A model generated the notes under the pieces. That model worked only from the letters and a program-made list of their open reading frames with translations, was not told the origin of the DNA and searched no databases. DNA of 64,000 nucleotides from Pseudomonas sp. IB20 (GTDB taxonomy: Bacteria > Pseudomonadota > Gammaproteobacteria > Pseudomonadales > Pseudomonadaceae), in the NCBI RefSeq assembly GCF_009707325.1, contig NZ_CP046103.1:4784744-4848743 (forward strand). Reading direction: 5' to 3'. Of this stretch, positions 27,418-36,075 are shown piece by piece. Positions within the stretch are counted from its first letter, which is position 1. The number at the start of each line of letters is the position of its first letter. Made by a program: the position numbers and the translations under genes.

Positions 27418-28638
27418 TTAAGCCGCATCGCGCTTGGCGCCGTTGCGGTGGGCCTCGACCGCAGCGATCAAGGCTTGCAGTATCGCGGCGCTGTCGCCGA
27501 TCACCGACAGGTCGGCACGTTTGATCATGTCGCAGCCCGGGTCGAGGTTGATTGCCACCACTTTGTCGCAGGCACCGATGCCTTGCAGGTGCTGGATCGC
27601 CCCGGAAATCCCCACGGCCACGTAAACCCGCGCCGTGACCCAGGTGCCGCTGGCGCCAACCTGGCGATCACGCGCCATAAAGCCATCATCCACCGCCACC
27701 CGCGAGGCGCCTTCGGTGGCGCCCAGGGCCGCGGCGGTCTGATGGAACAGGGCCCAGTCCTTCACGCCGTTGCCGCCGGAGAAAATAAACTCCGCCTCGG
27801 CCATAGGAATCGCGCCGGGGTCCACCGCCACGGCACCGAGGTCTTCGATACGCGGCAAGCTGCGCGCCAAGGCTGTGGATAACTCCACGGGCAATACTTC
27901 ATGGCGTGTTTCGCTGACCGGTTCGGCGCATTCCACTGCCGCCAGGATCAGGCGCGGCAATGGCCGGGCCAAATCTTCCTGGCCCGCACCGGCGCGGCCG
28001 ATACACGCCTCGCCCTTGATCTGCCAGACTCGCGTGGCCGGGCGCTCCTTGAGGCTCGCGGCAAAACGCCGACCCAACTCGCCACCACCGCTGCGGCTAT
28101 CCGGCAGCAGCCAATGGCGCGGGTTGAACTGGTTATCCACAGCCCGCAGGCCTTGCACGCGTTGCTCCGGTGAATAACCGTCGAATTCATGGCCTTCCAA
28201 CACCAGCAGGCGATCAACGCCCGCCGTGGCAAACGCACTTTCTTTGTAGTCGCCGAACACCACGGCCAACACCGCGCCGTCGCTGCCGGCGAGTTGCCGC
28301 GCCAAACCGAGCAAGTCGCGGTCGTGGCTGCTCAGGCGGCCGCCGACCATGTCCGGCACCACGTTGATGTAGAACGCCGGCGCAGGCACTTGATGCAGCG
28401 GCAACTGCACTTGCACCGCCGCTGTGCGTTTGGCCGCGCCGCCCTGCTGGGCGCCGCTGCGGTCAATGCGTTTGATGCCGTTGGGGCCGATAAAACCGAC
28501 GCCATGCACGTTTTTGCGAATGACGCCGTTTGGCCCCATCCAGCTGTGTTGCACCGGCTGCATCGCCGCATGCAGCGGGTGCAGGCGGTTACGGGCGATC
28601 CATTCGGCCCGTGGGTCGCGGCGGATAATGTCGCTCAT
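27418..28638 (-). CDS. Electron transfer flavoprotein alpha-like subunit
   Basis: 406 residues, longer than typical EtfA (~310) because of a ~90-residue N-terminal part (DIIRRDPRAEWIARNRLHPLHAAMQ...). The C-terminal FAD domain is clear (FSGGNGVKDWALFHQTAAALGA, GASGTWVTARVYVAVGISGAIQHLQGI, VAINLDPGCDMIKRADLSV). One-base overlap with dgcB (TGATG). Works with the beta-like subunit to carry electrons from dimethylglycine demethylation toward quinone. Confidence 0.88.
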   Translation of the reverse strand: MSDIIRRDPRAEWIARNRLHPLHAAMQPVQHSWMGPNGVIRKNVHGVGFIGPNGIKRIDRSGAQQGGAAKRTAAVQVQLPLHQVPAPAFYINVVPDMVGGRLSSHDRDLLGLARQLAGSDGAVLAVVFGDYKESAFATAGVDRLLVLEGHEFDGYSPEQRVQGLRAVDNQFNPRHWLLPDSRSGGGELGRRFAASLKERPATRVWQIKGEACIGRAGAGQEDLARPLPRLILAAVECAEPVSETRHEVLPVELSTALARSLPRIEDLGAVAVDPGAIPMAEAEFIFSGGNGVKDWALFHQTAAALGATEGASRVAVDDGFMARDRQVGASGTWVTARVYVAVGISGAIQHLQGIGACDKVVAINLDPGCDMIKRADLSVIGDSAAILQALIAAVEAHRNGAKRDAA

Positions 28639-30578
28639 CAATGCACCTGCGCAGGTTCACGTTTCAGGGTCTTGGCCGGGGCGGCGTCTTCCAGCAACGC
28701 GTCGGCCACCAACTCGGCGATGTCCTTGATCAATGGGCGCGGTTCAACGACACCCTCAAGCATCGCTGTGCACTGTGGACAACCCACAGCCACCAGCTCG
28801 GCGCCGGTTTCGCGGATGTCTTCCATGCGCATATCGGGAATACGTTGCTTGCCGGGAATGTCAGTGATCGGCGCACCGCCACCGCCACCGCAGCAGCGAG
28901 AACGGAAGCCCGAGCGTTGCATCTCCTTGACCTCGATGCCCAGCGCGCGCAGCACTTGGCGCGGGGCCTCGTATTCGCCGTTGTAACGGCCCAGGTAGCA
29001 AGGGTCGTGATACGTCACGCTGTTGCCCTTGTGCTGGCCCAGGTTCAACGCGCCGTCGCCGATCAGCTCGGCCATAAAGGTGCTGTGATGCTGCACCAGG
29101 TAATTGCCGTTGAAGGCGCCGTACTCGTTTTTCAGTACGTGGAAGCTGTGCGGGTCGCAGGTGACAATGCGCTTGAAGCTGTACTTGGCCAACGTCTGGA
29201 TATTGCGCGCGGCCAGCAGTTGGAACGTGGCTTCATCGCCCAGGCGGCGCGCGACATCGCCGCTGTCGCGCTCTTCCAGGCCGAGTACGGCAAAGTCGAC
29301 CTTGGCCGCCTTCAGCACTTTGACGAAGGCGCGCAGGGTGCGCTGGTTGCGCATGTCGAAGGCGCCGTCGCCGACCCAGAACAACACATCGGCGCTGCCT
29401 TTTTCACTGAACAACGGCAGGTTCAAATCCGCCGCCCAGTTCAGGCGACCGCCCGGTGCGAAGCCGCCAGGGTTGTCGGTGGCGATCAGGTTTTCCAGGA
29501 CTTCGGCGCCCTTGTTCGGGGTCGCGCCTTTTTCCAGGGTGAGGTAGCGGCGCATGTCGACGATGGCGTCCACGTGCTCGATCATCATCGGGCACTCTTC
29601 CACGCAGGCGCGGCAGGTGGTGCACGACCACAGGGTTTCAGCATCCACCAGGCCGTTGACGATCGGCTGGTGCGGGTTGCCGCTGTGTTCGCCAATAACC
29701 TTGCCTGGATACGGGCTGCCGGCGAACTTGGCGTCGGTGCCACCGGCCAGGCCGACCACCATGTCCTGGATCAGCTTTTTCGGGTTCAGCGGCTGGCCGG
29801 CGGCGAACGCCGGGCACGCGGCTTCGCACTTGCCGCACTGCACGCAGGCGTCGAAGCCGAGCAGTTGGTTCCAGGTGAAATCCTTGGGTTTTTCCACGCC
29901 CAGCGGCGCGGTTTTATCGCTCAAGTCCAGCGGCTTCAACCCGGTGGAACGGCCGCCACCAAAACGTTCGGCACGGCGGTGCCAGGCCAGGTGCAGGGCA
30001 CCGGCGAAGGCGTGTTTCATCGGGCCGCCCCAGGTCATGCCGAAGAACATTTCCGACACGCCCCACAGCACGCCCAGGCTCAACAAGGCGGCCAGCAACC
30101 AGCCGCCGAAGTCGGCTGGCAGAACCCCGGCCACCGGCAAGGTCACCAGGAAGAAACTCACCGAGAACGCCATCAGGCTTTTCGGCAGGCGCATCCACGG
30201 GCCTTTCGACAGACGTGACGGCGGGTTACGCCGCCGCAGGTAAACGAACGTGGCGCCGACAAACATCAGCACCGAGGCCAGCAGCAAGGCATAGCCGAGG
30301 ATGCGGTTATGCAGGCCGAAACCGTGCACCAGAATCGCCAACAGCGCCGACAGCACAAAGCCCAGCGCGGTAGCGACGTGGGTGTTAGCAATGTATTTGT
30401 CGCGGGCGACCACGTGGTGCAGGTCGACCATGTAGCGCTTGGGCATGGCCAGCAGGCCGCCAAGCAGGTCGACTTTGGAGGCGCGGCCACGGCGCCACAT
30501 GGCTGCCCGGCGCAGGGCGCCCAAGACGGCAAGGCCCAGGGCGGCAAACAAGAGAACAGGCAGCAAGGTGTTCAACAT
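28638..30578 (-). CDS. dgcB: Dimethylglycine demethylase, membrane iron-sulfur subunit
   Basis: 646 residues. About five membrane helices in the first ~230 residues, then two 4Fe-4S motifs CVQCGKCEAACP and CTTCRACVEECP (~285-360), and C-terminal CCG domains (SFRSRCCGGGGGA-like region). This is the heterodisulfide-reductase/DgcB layout: an inner-membrane electron carrier. ATG 30578 follows GGGAG by 8 bases; the longer frame to 30716 is REP-derived and rejected. Confidence 0.93.
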   Translation of the reverse strand: MLNTLLPVLLFAALGLAVLGALRRAAMWRRGRASKVDLLGGLLAMPKRYMVDLHHVVARDKYIANTHVATALGFVLSALLAILVHGFGLHNRILGYALLLASVLMFVGATFVYLRRRNPPSRLSKGPWMRLPKSLMAFSVSFFLVTLPVAGVLPADFGGWLLAALLSLGVLWGVSEMFFGMTWGGPMKHAFAGALHLAWHRRAERFGGGRSTGLKPLDLSDKTAPLGVEKPKDFTWNQLLGFDACVQCGKCEAACPAFAAGQPLNPKKLIQDMVVGLAGGTDAKFAGSPYPGKVIGEHSGNPHQPIVNGLVDAETLWSCTTCRACVEECPMMIEHVDAIVDMRRYLTLEKGATPNKGAEVLENLIATDNPGGFAPGGRLNWAADLNLPLFSEKGSADVLFWVGDGAFDMRNQRTLRAFVKVLKAAKVDFAVLGLEERDSGDVARRLGDEATFQLLAARNIQTLAKYSFKRIVTCDPHSFHVLKNEYGAFNGNYLVQHHSTFMAELIGDGALNLGQHKGNSVTYHDPCYLGRYNGEYEAPRQVLRALGIEVKEMQRSGFRSRCCGGGGGAPITDIPGKQRIPDMRMEDIRETGAELVAVGCPQCTAMLEGVVEPRPLIKDIAELVADALLEDAAPAKTLKREPAQVH

Positions 30579-30642
30579 GGTGAAGCTCCCGAAGACCACA
30601 CAGGTCTTGCATGGGAATCGGTTCAATGTGAGAGCTGGCTTG

Positions 30643-30719
30643 TGTGGGAGCTGGCTTGCCTGCGATGGCATCAACGCGGTCGTCCACCCGGCTCCCACAG
30701 AAAAGCTGGCTCCCACATT
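30643..30719. repeat. REP elements between dgcA and dgcB
   Basis: GTGTGGGAGCTGGCTTGCCT followed by two inverted GGCTCCCAC ends, inside the operon. Confidence 0.82.
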
Positions 30720-30737
30720 GATCGCGTTCCTGTTGGG

Positions 30738-32798
30738 TCAGAAATCCTTGCACAGGCGCAGGGCGTCATAGATGGCGGCGTGGGTATTACGTTGCGCCAC
30801 ACAGTCACCAATGCGGAACAGCAAGTACCCCTCACCCGGCTCGCTCAGGCACGGCTGTGGCTTGATCGCGAACAGGGCTTCGATGTCCATCTGGCCCTTG
30901 TTGCGCGAACCGGGTTTGAGGGCGTAGTAGATCTCCTCGTCCGGGCGCACGCCGTTTTCCACCACCACCTGGTCCACCACTCGCTCCTCTTTGGCGCCGG
31001 TGTATTCGTTCTCCAGCACCGCCACCAGCTTGTCGCCTTCGCGGTAGACCTTTTCCAGCATCATGTCGCCGGTCATGATCACTTCCTTGGGGTACATGCT
31101 GCGGTAGTAGGTCGGGAACGACGTACCGCCGACGGCCACGCCCGGCTTGATGTCGTCGGTGACGATTTCGACCTGGCAGCCCTTGTCCGCCAAAAAGTCC
31201 GCCACCGACATGCCGGTGAATTCGCAGATGGTGTCGTACACCAGCACGTTCTTGCCCGGCGCGACTTTGCCGTCGAGCACGTCCCAACTGCTGACCACCA
31301 GGCCTTGCGCCGCGCCCCAGTGTTCGTTCTGCTCCAGGAATGGATGCCCGCCGACAGCCAGCACCACGACATCTGGGCGCAGGTCGAGGATCGCTTCGGC
31401 ATTCGCCGCCACGCCCAGGCGCAGGTCGACGTTCAGGCGTGCCAGTTCCAGCTGGAACCAGCGCGTGATGCCGGCGATCTGGTCACGTTGTGGGGCTTTC
31501 GAGGCGGTGGTGATTTGCCCACCGATAAAGTCTTTCTTCTCGAACAGCGTCACGTCATGGCCACGCTCGGCGGCAACGCGCGCAGCTTCCATCCCGGCCG
31601 GGCCGGCACCGACCACCACGACCTTGCGTTTGGGCCCGGTGGATTTCTCAATGATGTGCGGCACGCCCATGTACTCACGCGAGGTCGCGGCGTTCTGGAT
31701 GCACAGCACGTCCAGCCCTTGGTACTGGCGGTCGATGCAGTAGTTGGCGCCGACGCACTGCTTGATCTGGTCGATCTGGCCCATCTTGATCTTGGCGATC
31801 AGGTGCGGGTCGGCGATGTGCGCACGGGTCATGCCGACCATGTCTACGTAGCCGCCTTCCAGAATGCGCGTGGCCTGGTTCGGGTCCTTGATGTTCTGCG
31901 CGTGCAGCACCGGCGACTTGACCACTTCCTTGATACCGGCTGCCAAGTGCAGGAACGGCTCCGGTGGGTAACTCATGTTTGGGATCACGTTGGCCAGGGT
32001 GTTGTGAGTGTCGCAACCCGAGCCCACCACGCCGATAAAGTCCAACATGCCGGTGTCGTCGTAATACTTGGCGATCTGTTTCATGTCCTCGTGGGACAAG
32101 CCGTCCGGGTGAAATTCATCGCCGCACAGGCGGATGCCCACGCAGAAATCCGGGCCGACTTCCTTGCGCACAGCCTTCAGGACTTCCAAGCCGAAGCGCA
32201 TGCGGTTTTCAAAGCTGCCGCCCCATTCGTCGGTGCGCTTGTTGACCCGTGGGCTCCAGAACTGGTCGATCATGTGCTGGTGCACCGCCGACAGCTCCAC
32301 GCCATCCAGGCCACCGGCTTTGGCCCGCGCGGCGGCGCTGGCGTAGTTGCCGATCACGCGCCAGATTTCTTCCGGCTCGATGGTTTTGCAGGTCGCACGG
32401 TGCACCGGCTCACGGATGCCCGACGGCGACAGCAGGGTCGGCCAATGCTCGCCGTCCCAGCGCGAGCGACGGCCCATGTGGGTAATCTGGATCATGATCT
32501 TCGCGCCATGCTTGTGCATGGCATCGGCCAGGTTCTGGAAGTGCGGGATGATCCGGTCGTCGGCCAGGTTCACCGATTTCCACCAGCCTTGCGGGCTGTC
32601 GATGGCCACACTGGAAGACCCGCCGCAGATCGCCAGGCCAATCCCGCCCTTGGCTTTCTCTTCGTAGTACTTCACATAGCGGTCGGTGGTCATGCCGCCG
32701 TCGGTGGCATACACCTCGGCGTGGGCGGTACTGAGCACGCGGTTGCGGATGGTCAGTTTGCCGATCTGGATCGGTGCGAACATTGCTTCGAAAGCCAT
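30738..32798 (-). CDS. dgcA: Dimethylglycine demethylase, flavin subunit
   Basis: 686 residues, Old Yellow Enzyme-type two-domain protein. N-terminal TIM barrel (FAPIQIGKLTIRNRVLSTAHAE, SPRVNKRTDEWGGSFENRMRF), Fe-S cysteine cluster region (CVGANYCIDR ... LCIQNAAT, ~340-365), then C-terminal FAD/NAD domains (VVVGAGPAGMEAARVAAERG, ~390). Converts dimethylglycine to sarcosine, releasing formaldehyde. 159 bases before dgcB. Confidence 0.94.
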   Translation of the reverse strand: MAFEAMFAPIQIGKLTIRNRVLSTAHAEVYATDGGMTTDRYVKYYEEKAKGGIGLAICGGSSSVAIDSPQGWWKSVNLADDRIIPHFQNLADAMHKHGAKIMIQITHMGRRSRWDGEHWPTLLSPSGIREPVHRATCKTIEPEEIWRVIGNYASAAARAKAGGLDGVELSAVHQHMIDQFWSPRVNKRTDEWGGSFENRMRFGLEVLKAVRKEVGPDFCVGIRLCGDEFHPDGLSHEDMKQIAKYYDDTGMLDFIGVVGSGCDTHNTLANVIPNMSYPPEPFLHLAAGIKEVVKSPVLHAQNIKDPNQATRILEGGYVDMVGMTRAHIADPHLIAKIKMGQIDQIKQCVGANYCIDRQYQGLDVLCIQNAATSREYMGVPHIIEKSTGPKRKVVVVGAGPAGMEAARVAAERGHDVTLFEKKDFIGGQITTASKAPQRDQIAGITRWFQLELARLNVDLRLGVAANAEAILDLRPDVVVLAVGGHPFLEQNEHWGAAQGLVVSSWDVLDGKVAPGKNVLVYDTICEFTGMSVADFLADKGCQVEIVTDDIKPGVAVGGTSFPTYYRSMYPKEVIMTGDMMLEKVYREGDKLVAVLENEYTGAKEERVVDQVVVENGVRPDEEIYYALKPGSRNKGQMDIEALFAIKPQPCLSEPGEGYLLFRIGDCVAQRNTHAAIYDALRLCKDF

Positions 32799-32813
32799 GG
32801 CAGGGTCCTCGAC

Positions 32814-33344
32814 TTACAACGGCTTGACGGTGAATAGGCCGTCGTCGTGGCCTTCTTCGGAGCCGCCGTAGACTTGCTCGGCCACCGTGCGGATCTTGCT
32901 GCCACGCGCCTGCAGAATCTGGTCCATGGCGCCGGCAAACCAGCCGGTGAACATGTAGTCGACCTTGCGCCCGACCTTGCCATACACGTAGACAAACGCC
33001 GAGTGCTCGAGCTTGACGCTGGCGGTGCCTTTGTCGAGGTCGATGTCCTGGATCTTGAACAGGCCCCAGCCGCGCTGCGACAGGCGCTTCATGTAGTGCT
33101 CAAACACCGCAACGCCTTCCAGACCGTGGCATTCAGCTTCTTTTTCACACCAGTGCCAAGCGGATTTGTAGCCGGCCTTGTAGAGGATTTCGGCGTAGGC
33201 GTCGGCGCCCAATACTTCTTCAATCCCCATGTGATTGTTGACGAAGAAATGGCGTGGCACATACAGCATCGGCAGGGCGTCGGAGGTCCAGACACCGGTT
33301 TCACTGTCGACTTCGATTGGCAATTGCGGGGCGATCTTGGCCAT
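32814..33344 (-). CDS. DUF5943 / 4-vinyl-reductase-like protein of the dgc operon
   Basis: 176 residues. Compact domain with GIEEVLGADAYAEILYKAGYKSAWHWCEKEAE, GWGLFKIQDIDLDKGTASVKLEHSAFV and a C-terminal WFAGAMDQILQARGSKIRTVAEQVYGG, matching the 4VR-type small ligand-binding fold. Sits 15 bases before dgcA in the order known from P. aeruginosa (dipeptidase-like, this gene, dgcA, dgcB). Function unproved; a sensor or cofactor-handling role is possible. The first 29 bases are included in the 143-bp duplication. Confidence 0.75.
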   Translation of the reverse strand: MAKIAPQLPIEVDSETGVWTSDALPMLYVPRHFFVNNHMGIEEVLGADAYAEILYKAGYKSAWHWCEKEAECHGLEGVAVFEHYMKRLSQRGWGLFKIQDIDLDKGTASVKLEHSAFVYVYGKVGRKVDYMFTGWFAGAMDQILQARGSKIRTVAEQVYGGSEEGHDDGLFTVKPL

Positions 33345-33601
33345 GGAAACTTAACTCCGAAAAATTCGTTTTGATGCCCCCGGCACAGATGGCCGGAGGA
33401 AAAGAGAGGTTGGCTTATTCGCCCCAGACGTCCTTGAGGACATTGACCCAGTTTTCACATTGGCAATTGCGGGGCGATCTTGGCCATGGAAACTTAACTC
33501 CGAAAAATTCGTTTTGATGCCCCCGGCACAGATGGCCGGAGGAAAAGAGAGGTTGGCTTATTCGCCCCAGACGTCCTTGAGGACATTGACCCAGTTTTCA
33601 C
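33316..33601. repeat. Exact 143-bp tandem duplication between two operon genes
   Basis: Bases 33316-33458 are repeated without difference at 33459-33601. The unit holds the start of the DUF5943 gene with its ribosome site, the intergenic gap, and the last codons of the dipeptidase-like gene. Both genes stay complete; a spare start at 33487 would give only a 10-codon peptide. Confidence 0.95.
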
Positions 33602-34535
33602 CCATGATCTTGCGCACCACGCGCTCGCTGTGGCCGCGCTTGAGCAGGGTCTCGGTGAGGTTGGGGAACTCGCCCACGGTGCGGATGCCCAGCGGGTTGA
33701 TGATCTTGCCGAAGCTGGTCAGGCGGCGGGCGTAGCCCTTGTCATGGGTCAGCATTTCGAAGAAATCCTGGCCATGGCCCTGGGTGAAGTCGGTGCCGAT
33801 GCCAATGGCGTCCTCGCCGACGATGTTCATGGTGTATTCGATGGCTTCGGCGTAGTCGTCGATGGTCGAATCGATGCCCTTGGCCAAAAACGGCGCGAAC
33901 ATGGTCACGCCGACAAAACCGCCGTGATCGGCGATGAACTTCAGCTCTTCATCAGACTTGTTGCGCGGGTGTTCTTTAAGGCCGGACGGCAGGCAGTGGG
34001 AATAGCACACCGGTTTTTTCGATTCGAGGATGACTTCTTCGCTGGTCTTGGAACCGACGTGGGACAGGTCGCACATGATGCCGACGCGGTTCATCTCACC
34101 GACAACCTCACGGCCAAAGCCCGACAGGCCACCGTCACGCTCGTAGCAACCGGTGCCGACCAGGTTCTGGGTGTTGTAGCACATCTGCACCACACCGACG
34201 CCGAGCTGCTTGAAGATCTCCACATAGCCGAGCTGGTCTTCAAACGCATGGGCGTTCTGAAAGCCGAAGATGATGCCGGTCTTGCCCTGCTCCTTGGCTT
34301 TGCGGATGTCGGCGGTGGTTTTCACCGGGATCACCAAATCGCTGTTTTCACGGATCAGGGTCTGGCTGGCCACGATGTTATTGATCGTGGCCTGGAAGCC
34401 TTCCCACACCGACACGGTGCAGTTGGCGGCGGTCAGCCCACCTTTGCGCATGTCCTCGAACAGGTCGCGGTTCCACTTGGCAATGATCAGCCCGTCGATA
34501 ACGATGCTGTCGGCGTGCAGTTCGGCTGGGCTCAT
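33558..34535 (-). CDS. Peptidase M19 (membrane dipeptidase) family protein with altered metal site
   Basis: 325 residues, TIM-barrel of the renal dipeptidase family: MCDLSHVGSKTSEEVILESKKPVCYSHCLP holds two His of the second metal region, and GIGTDFTQGH the conserved Asp. However, the N-terminal HxD (usually DGHND) reads VIDGLIIAKWN, and the bridging Glu (usually GIEGGH) reads FGFQNAH. A normal two-zinc site is therefore unlikely. First gene of the dgc operon; start at 34535 has AGGGGA at 8 bases. Role in betaine breakdown unknown; perhaps acts on an amine or amide other than a dipeptide. Confidence 0.85.
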   Translation of the reverse strand: MSPAELHADSIVIDGLIIAKWNRDLFEDMRKGGLTAANCTVSVWEGFQATINNIVASQTLIRENSDLVIPVKTTADIRKAKEQGKTGIIFGFQNAHAFEDQLGYVEIFKQLGVGVVQMCYNTQNLVGTGCYERDGGLSGFGREVVGEMNRVGIMCDLSHVGSKTSEEVILESKKPVCYSHCLPSGLKEHPRNKSDEELKFIADHGGFVGVTMFAPFLAKGIDSTIDDYAEAIEYTMNIVGEDAIGIGTDFTQGHGQDFFEMLTHDKGYARRLTSFGKIINPLGIRTVGEFPNLTETLLKRGHSERVVRKIMGENWVNVLKDVWGE

Positions 34536-34629
34536 CAGGCTGTCCCCTTTTTGGCGATTCGTGCGCCGAATCGTCTGCCGGCGCTTTGGGGCCAGCATAT
34601 GCCCAGGGGCTGAACGAACCGGGTGCAAA

Positions 34630-34668
34630 AACGACAGGGGAATTGCCGAAAGCGTCAATCCGCGACAA
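34630..34668 (-). promoter_or_regulatory. Candidate GbdR site upstream of the dgc operon
   Basis: On the minus strand TGTCG-type half-sites; on the plus strand CGACA (34632), CGTCA (34653) and CGACA (34663). The first pair has 21-base period. Position (about 100 bases before the first start codon) fits an activator site. Confidence 0.3.
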
Positions 34669-34754
34669 AGGCCTACATGACACGTCCGACTGACGACTGT
34701 TCTTTGTCTGACGCTTGAGCCAGAATTCCGTATCACCTGATATGAGACGGCGCA

Positions 34755-35156
34755 ATGAAATCGATTTTCCTGGCTTTGGCACTCATCGCAACCGGCGTCC
34801 ACGCGGCCGAAGACACCGACAGCACGCCGTGCGATGGCATCGAGAACGACAAGCAAACCCTGGAATGCGCCACCTATAACAAAACCACCGCCGAGCAATT
34901 GCTCAAGGATAACTATCAAGGCCTGCTGGAACGCATGGGTTCGACCTATGGCAGCAACAAGTCGCAACTGGCCGACATTACCGCTCGTCTGAAGGATGCC
35001 CAGCAGAAATGGGAAAAATTGCGCGATGCCGATTGTGCAGTGGACACCTTCCCGGCGGTGAACGGTAGCAAGGAGTATGCGATTCAACAGAATGATTGCC
35101 TGGCGCGGATGAGCGACGAGCGGTCGGAGTTTTTGGAGTCGATTGGGCAGGAATAA
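34755..35156 (+). CDS. LprI/DUF1311-like exported protein
   Basis: 133 residues. Signal peptide (MKSIFLALALIATGVHAAED), then a helical domain with four cysteines (TPCDGIENDKQTLECATYN, LRDADCAVDTF, QQNDCLARM), the pattern of the LprI/DUF1311 family that includes a lysozyme-inhibitor-like protein. Expected to be periplasmic with two disulfides. Divergent from the dgc operon. Confidence 0.8.
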   Translation: MKSIFLALALIATGVHAAEDTDSTPCDGIENDKQTLECATYNKTTAEQLLKDNYQGLLERMGSTYGSNKSQLADITARLKDAQQKWEKLRDADCAVDTFPAVNGSKEYAIQQNDCLARMSDERSEFLESIGQE

Positions 35157-35185
35157 GCGCATACAAAATGCGCTGTCATTTTAAT

Positions 35186-35236
35186 TGCCAGGCACATGTC
35201 AACTGTCAACTCTCACAGTTTACGATGTGCCAGGCA
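35186..35236. other. Imperfect inverted repeat after the LprI-like gene
   Basis: TTGCCAGGCACATG and CGATGTGCCAGGCA face each other across ~25 bases; could form a stem in RNA or mark a protein site. No T-run follows. Confidence 0.35.
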
Positions 35237-35300
35237 GCGCCTAAGTTTAGCCGGTGATACGGATTATCCGATCATCAAGGAGCTACTCCAAGGAGCTGAT

Positions 35301-35464
35301 CATGCTGACTCGACACGTCATTCCTCAAATCTATACGACCCCATCGGCTTTCAATGACCGTCGAAGGAACCTTCAGCTTCAAGTCCACCAACCCGGATGG
35401 AAGCATCCTGGTGATCAACGACGGACACTTCAAAATTGTAGGCCGTGACGACCTTACGCTATAG
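35301..35464 (+). pseudogene. Possible small gene with a frameshift
   Basis: ATG at 35301 has a good GGAG site (6 bases) and starts MLTRHVIPQIYTTPSAFN. A second frame from ATG 35354 to TAG 35464 reads like real protein (VEGTFSFKSTNPDG, VINDGHFKIVGRDD) but has no ribosome site. Joined by a one-step shift near 35350 they would give a ~54-residue beta-rich protein. Either a frameshifted gene or two unrelated frames. Confidence 0.3.
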
Positions 35465-35537
35465 AAGCGGTAGTGCATCTGGGAGTAGATAGGTGACAAT
35501 CCTTTTTCCACTCCCTCTTTCCCAACCAAGGCCTTTC

Positions 35538-35954
35538 ATGACTATCTGCGGCATCGAAATCAAAGGCAGCGAAGCCATCATCGCCGTCGCCTCCCTGGAC
35601 AACCAGGCGCTGACCCACATCACGGTGGCCACCAAGAAAATCGCCCTGGAAGACGACGATGAGGCGGCCAACGTCAAAGCCTTCGCCGCCCAAGTGAAAG
35701 CGTTTGTACAGGCAAACGCCATCACCCGCATCGCGATCAAGAAGCGCAGCAAGAAAGGCGAGTTCGCCGGTGGCCCGACCACGTTCAAGATTGAAGGAGT
35801 GTTTCAGTTGCTGGAGGGGGTTGAGGTGACGTTGTTGTCGCCACAGACCATTAATGCGCAGAACAAGAAACACGATTTCCCCCTGCCGGCGACGCTGAAC
35901 AAGTATCAGCATGAGGCCTTTAAGGCGGCGTGTTCGGCGCTGGTAAAGAAATAA
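35538..35954 (+). CDS. DUF3010 family protein
   Basis: 138 residues, MTICGIEIKGSEAIIAVASLDNQ... with RIAIKKRSKKGEFAGGPTTFKIEGVFQL, the DUF3010 pattern (RNase H-like start GIEIKGSEAIIAV). Cytoplasmic. Function unknown. Stands alone. Confidence 0.8.
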   Translation: MTICGIEIKGSEAIIAVASLDNQALTHITVATKKIALEDDDEAANVKAFAAQVKAFVQANAITRIAIKKRSKKGEFAGGPTTFKIEGVFQLLEGVEVTLLSPQTINAQNKKHDFPLPATLNKYQHEAFKAACSALVKK

Positions 35955-35971
35955 GCCACACCCGAGATCAA

Positions 35972-36058
35972 TGTGGGAGCTGGCTTGCCTGCGATGGCAT
36001 CAACTGTGTGTCACTGATACACCGAGGTGCCTGCATCGCAGGCAAGCCAGCTCCCACC
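35972..36058. repeat. REP pair between DUF3010 and ATPase genes
   Basis: GTGGGAGCTGGCTTGCCTGCG and CATCGCAGGCAAGCCAGCTC inverted pair. Confidence 0.9.
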
Positions 36059-36075
36059 TTTGAACCTTGTTGCGT

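Noticed and set aside
28638..30716. 692-residue version of DgcB
   Set aside because: The added N-terminus is translated REP sequence; the start at 30578 has a ribosome site and begins with the first membrane helix.
30309..32837. 842-codon plus-strand frame across dgcB/dgcA
   Set aside because: Antisense of dgcA and the start of dgcB, running through the REP region; no family features.
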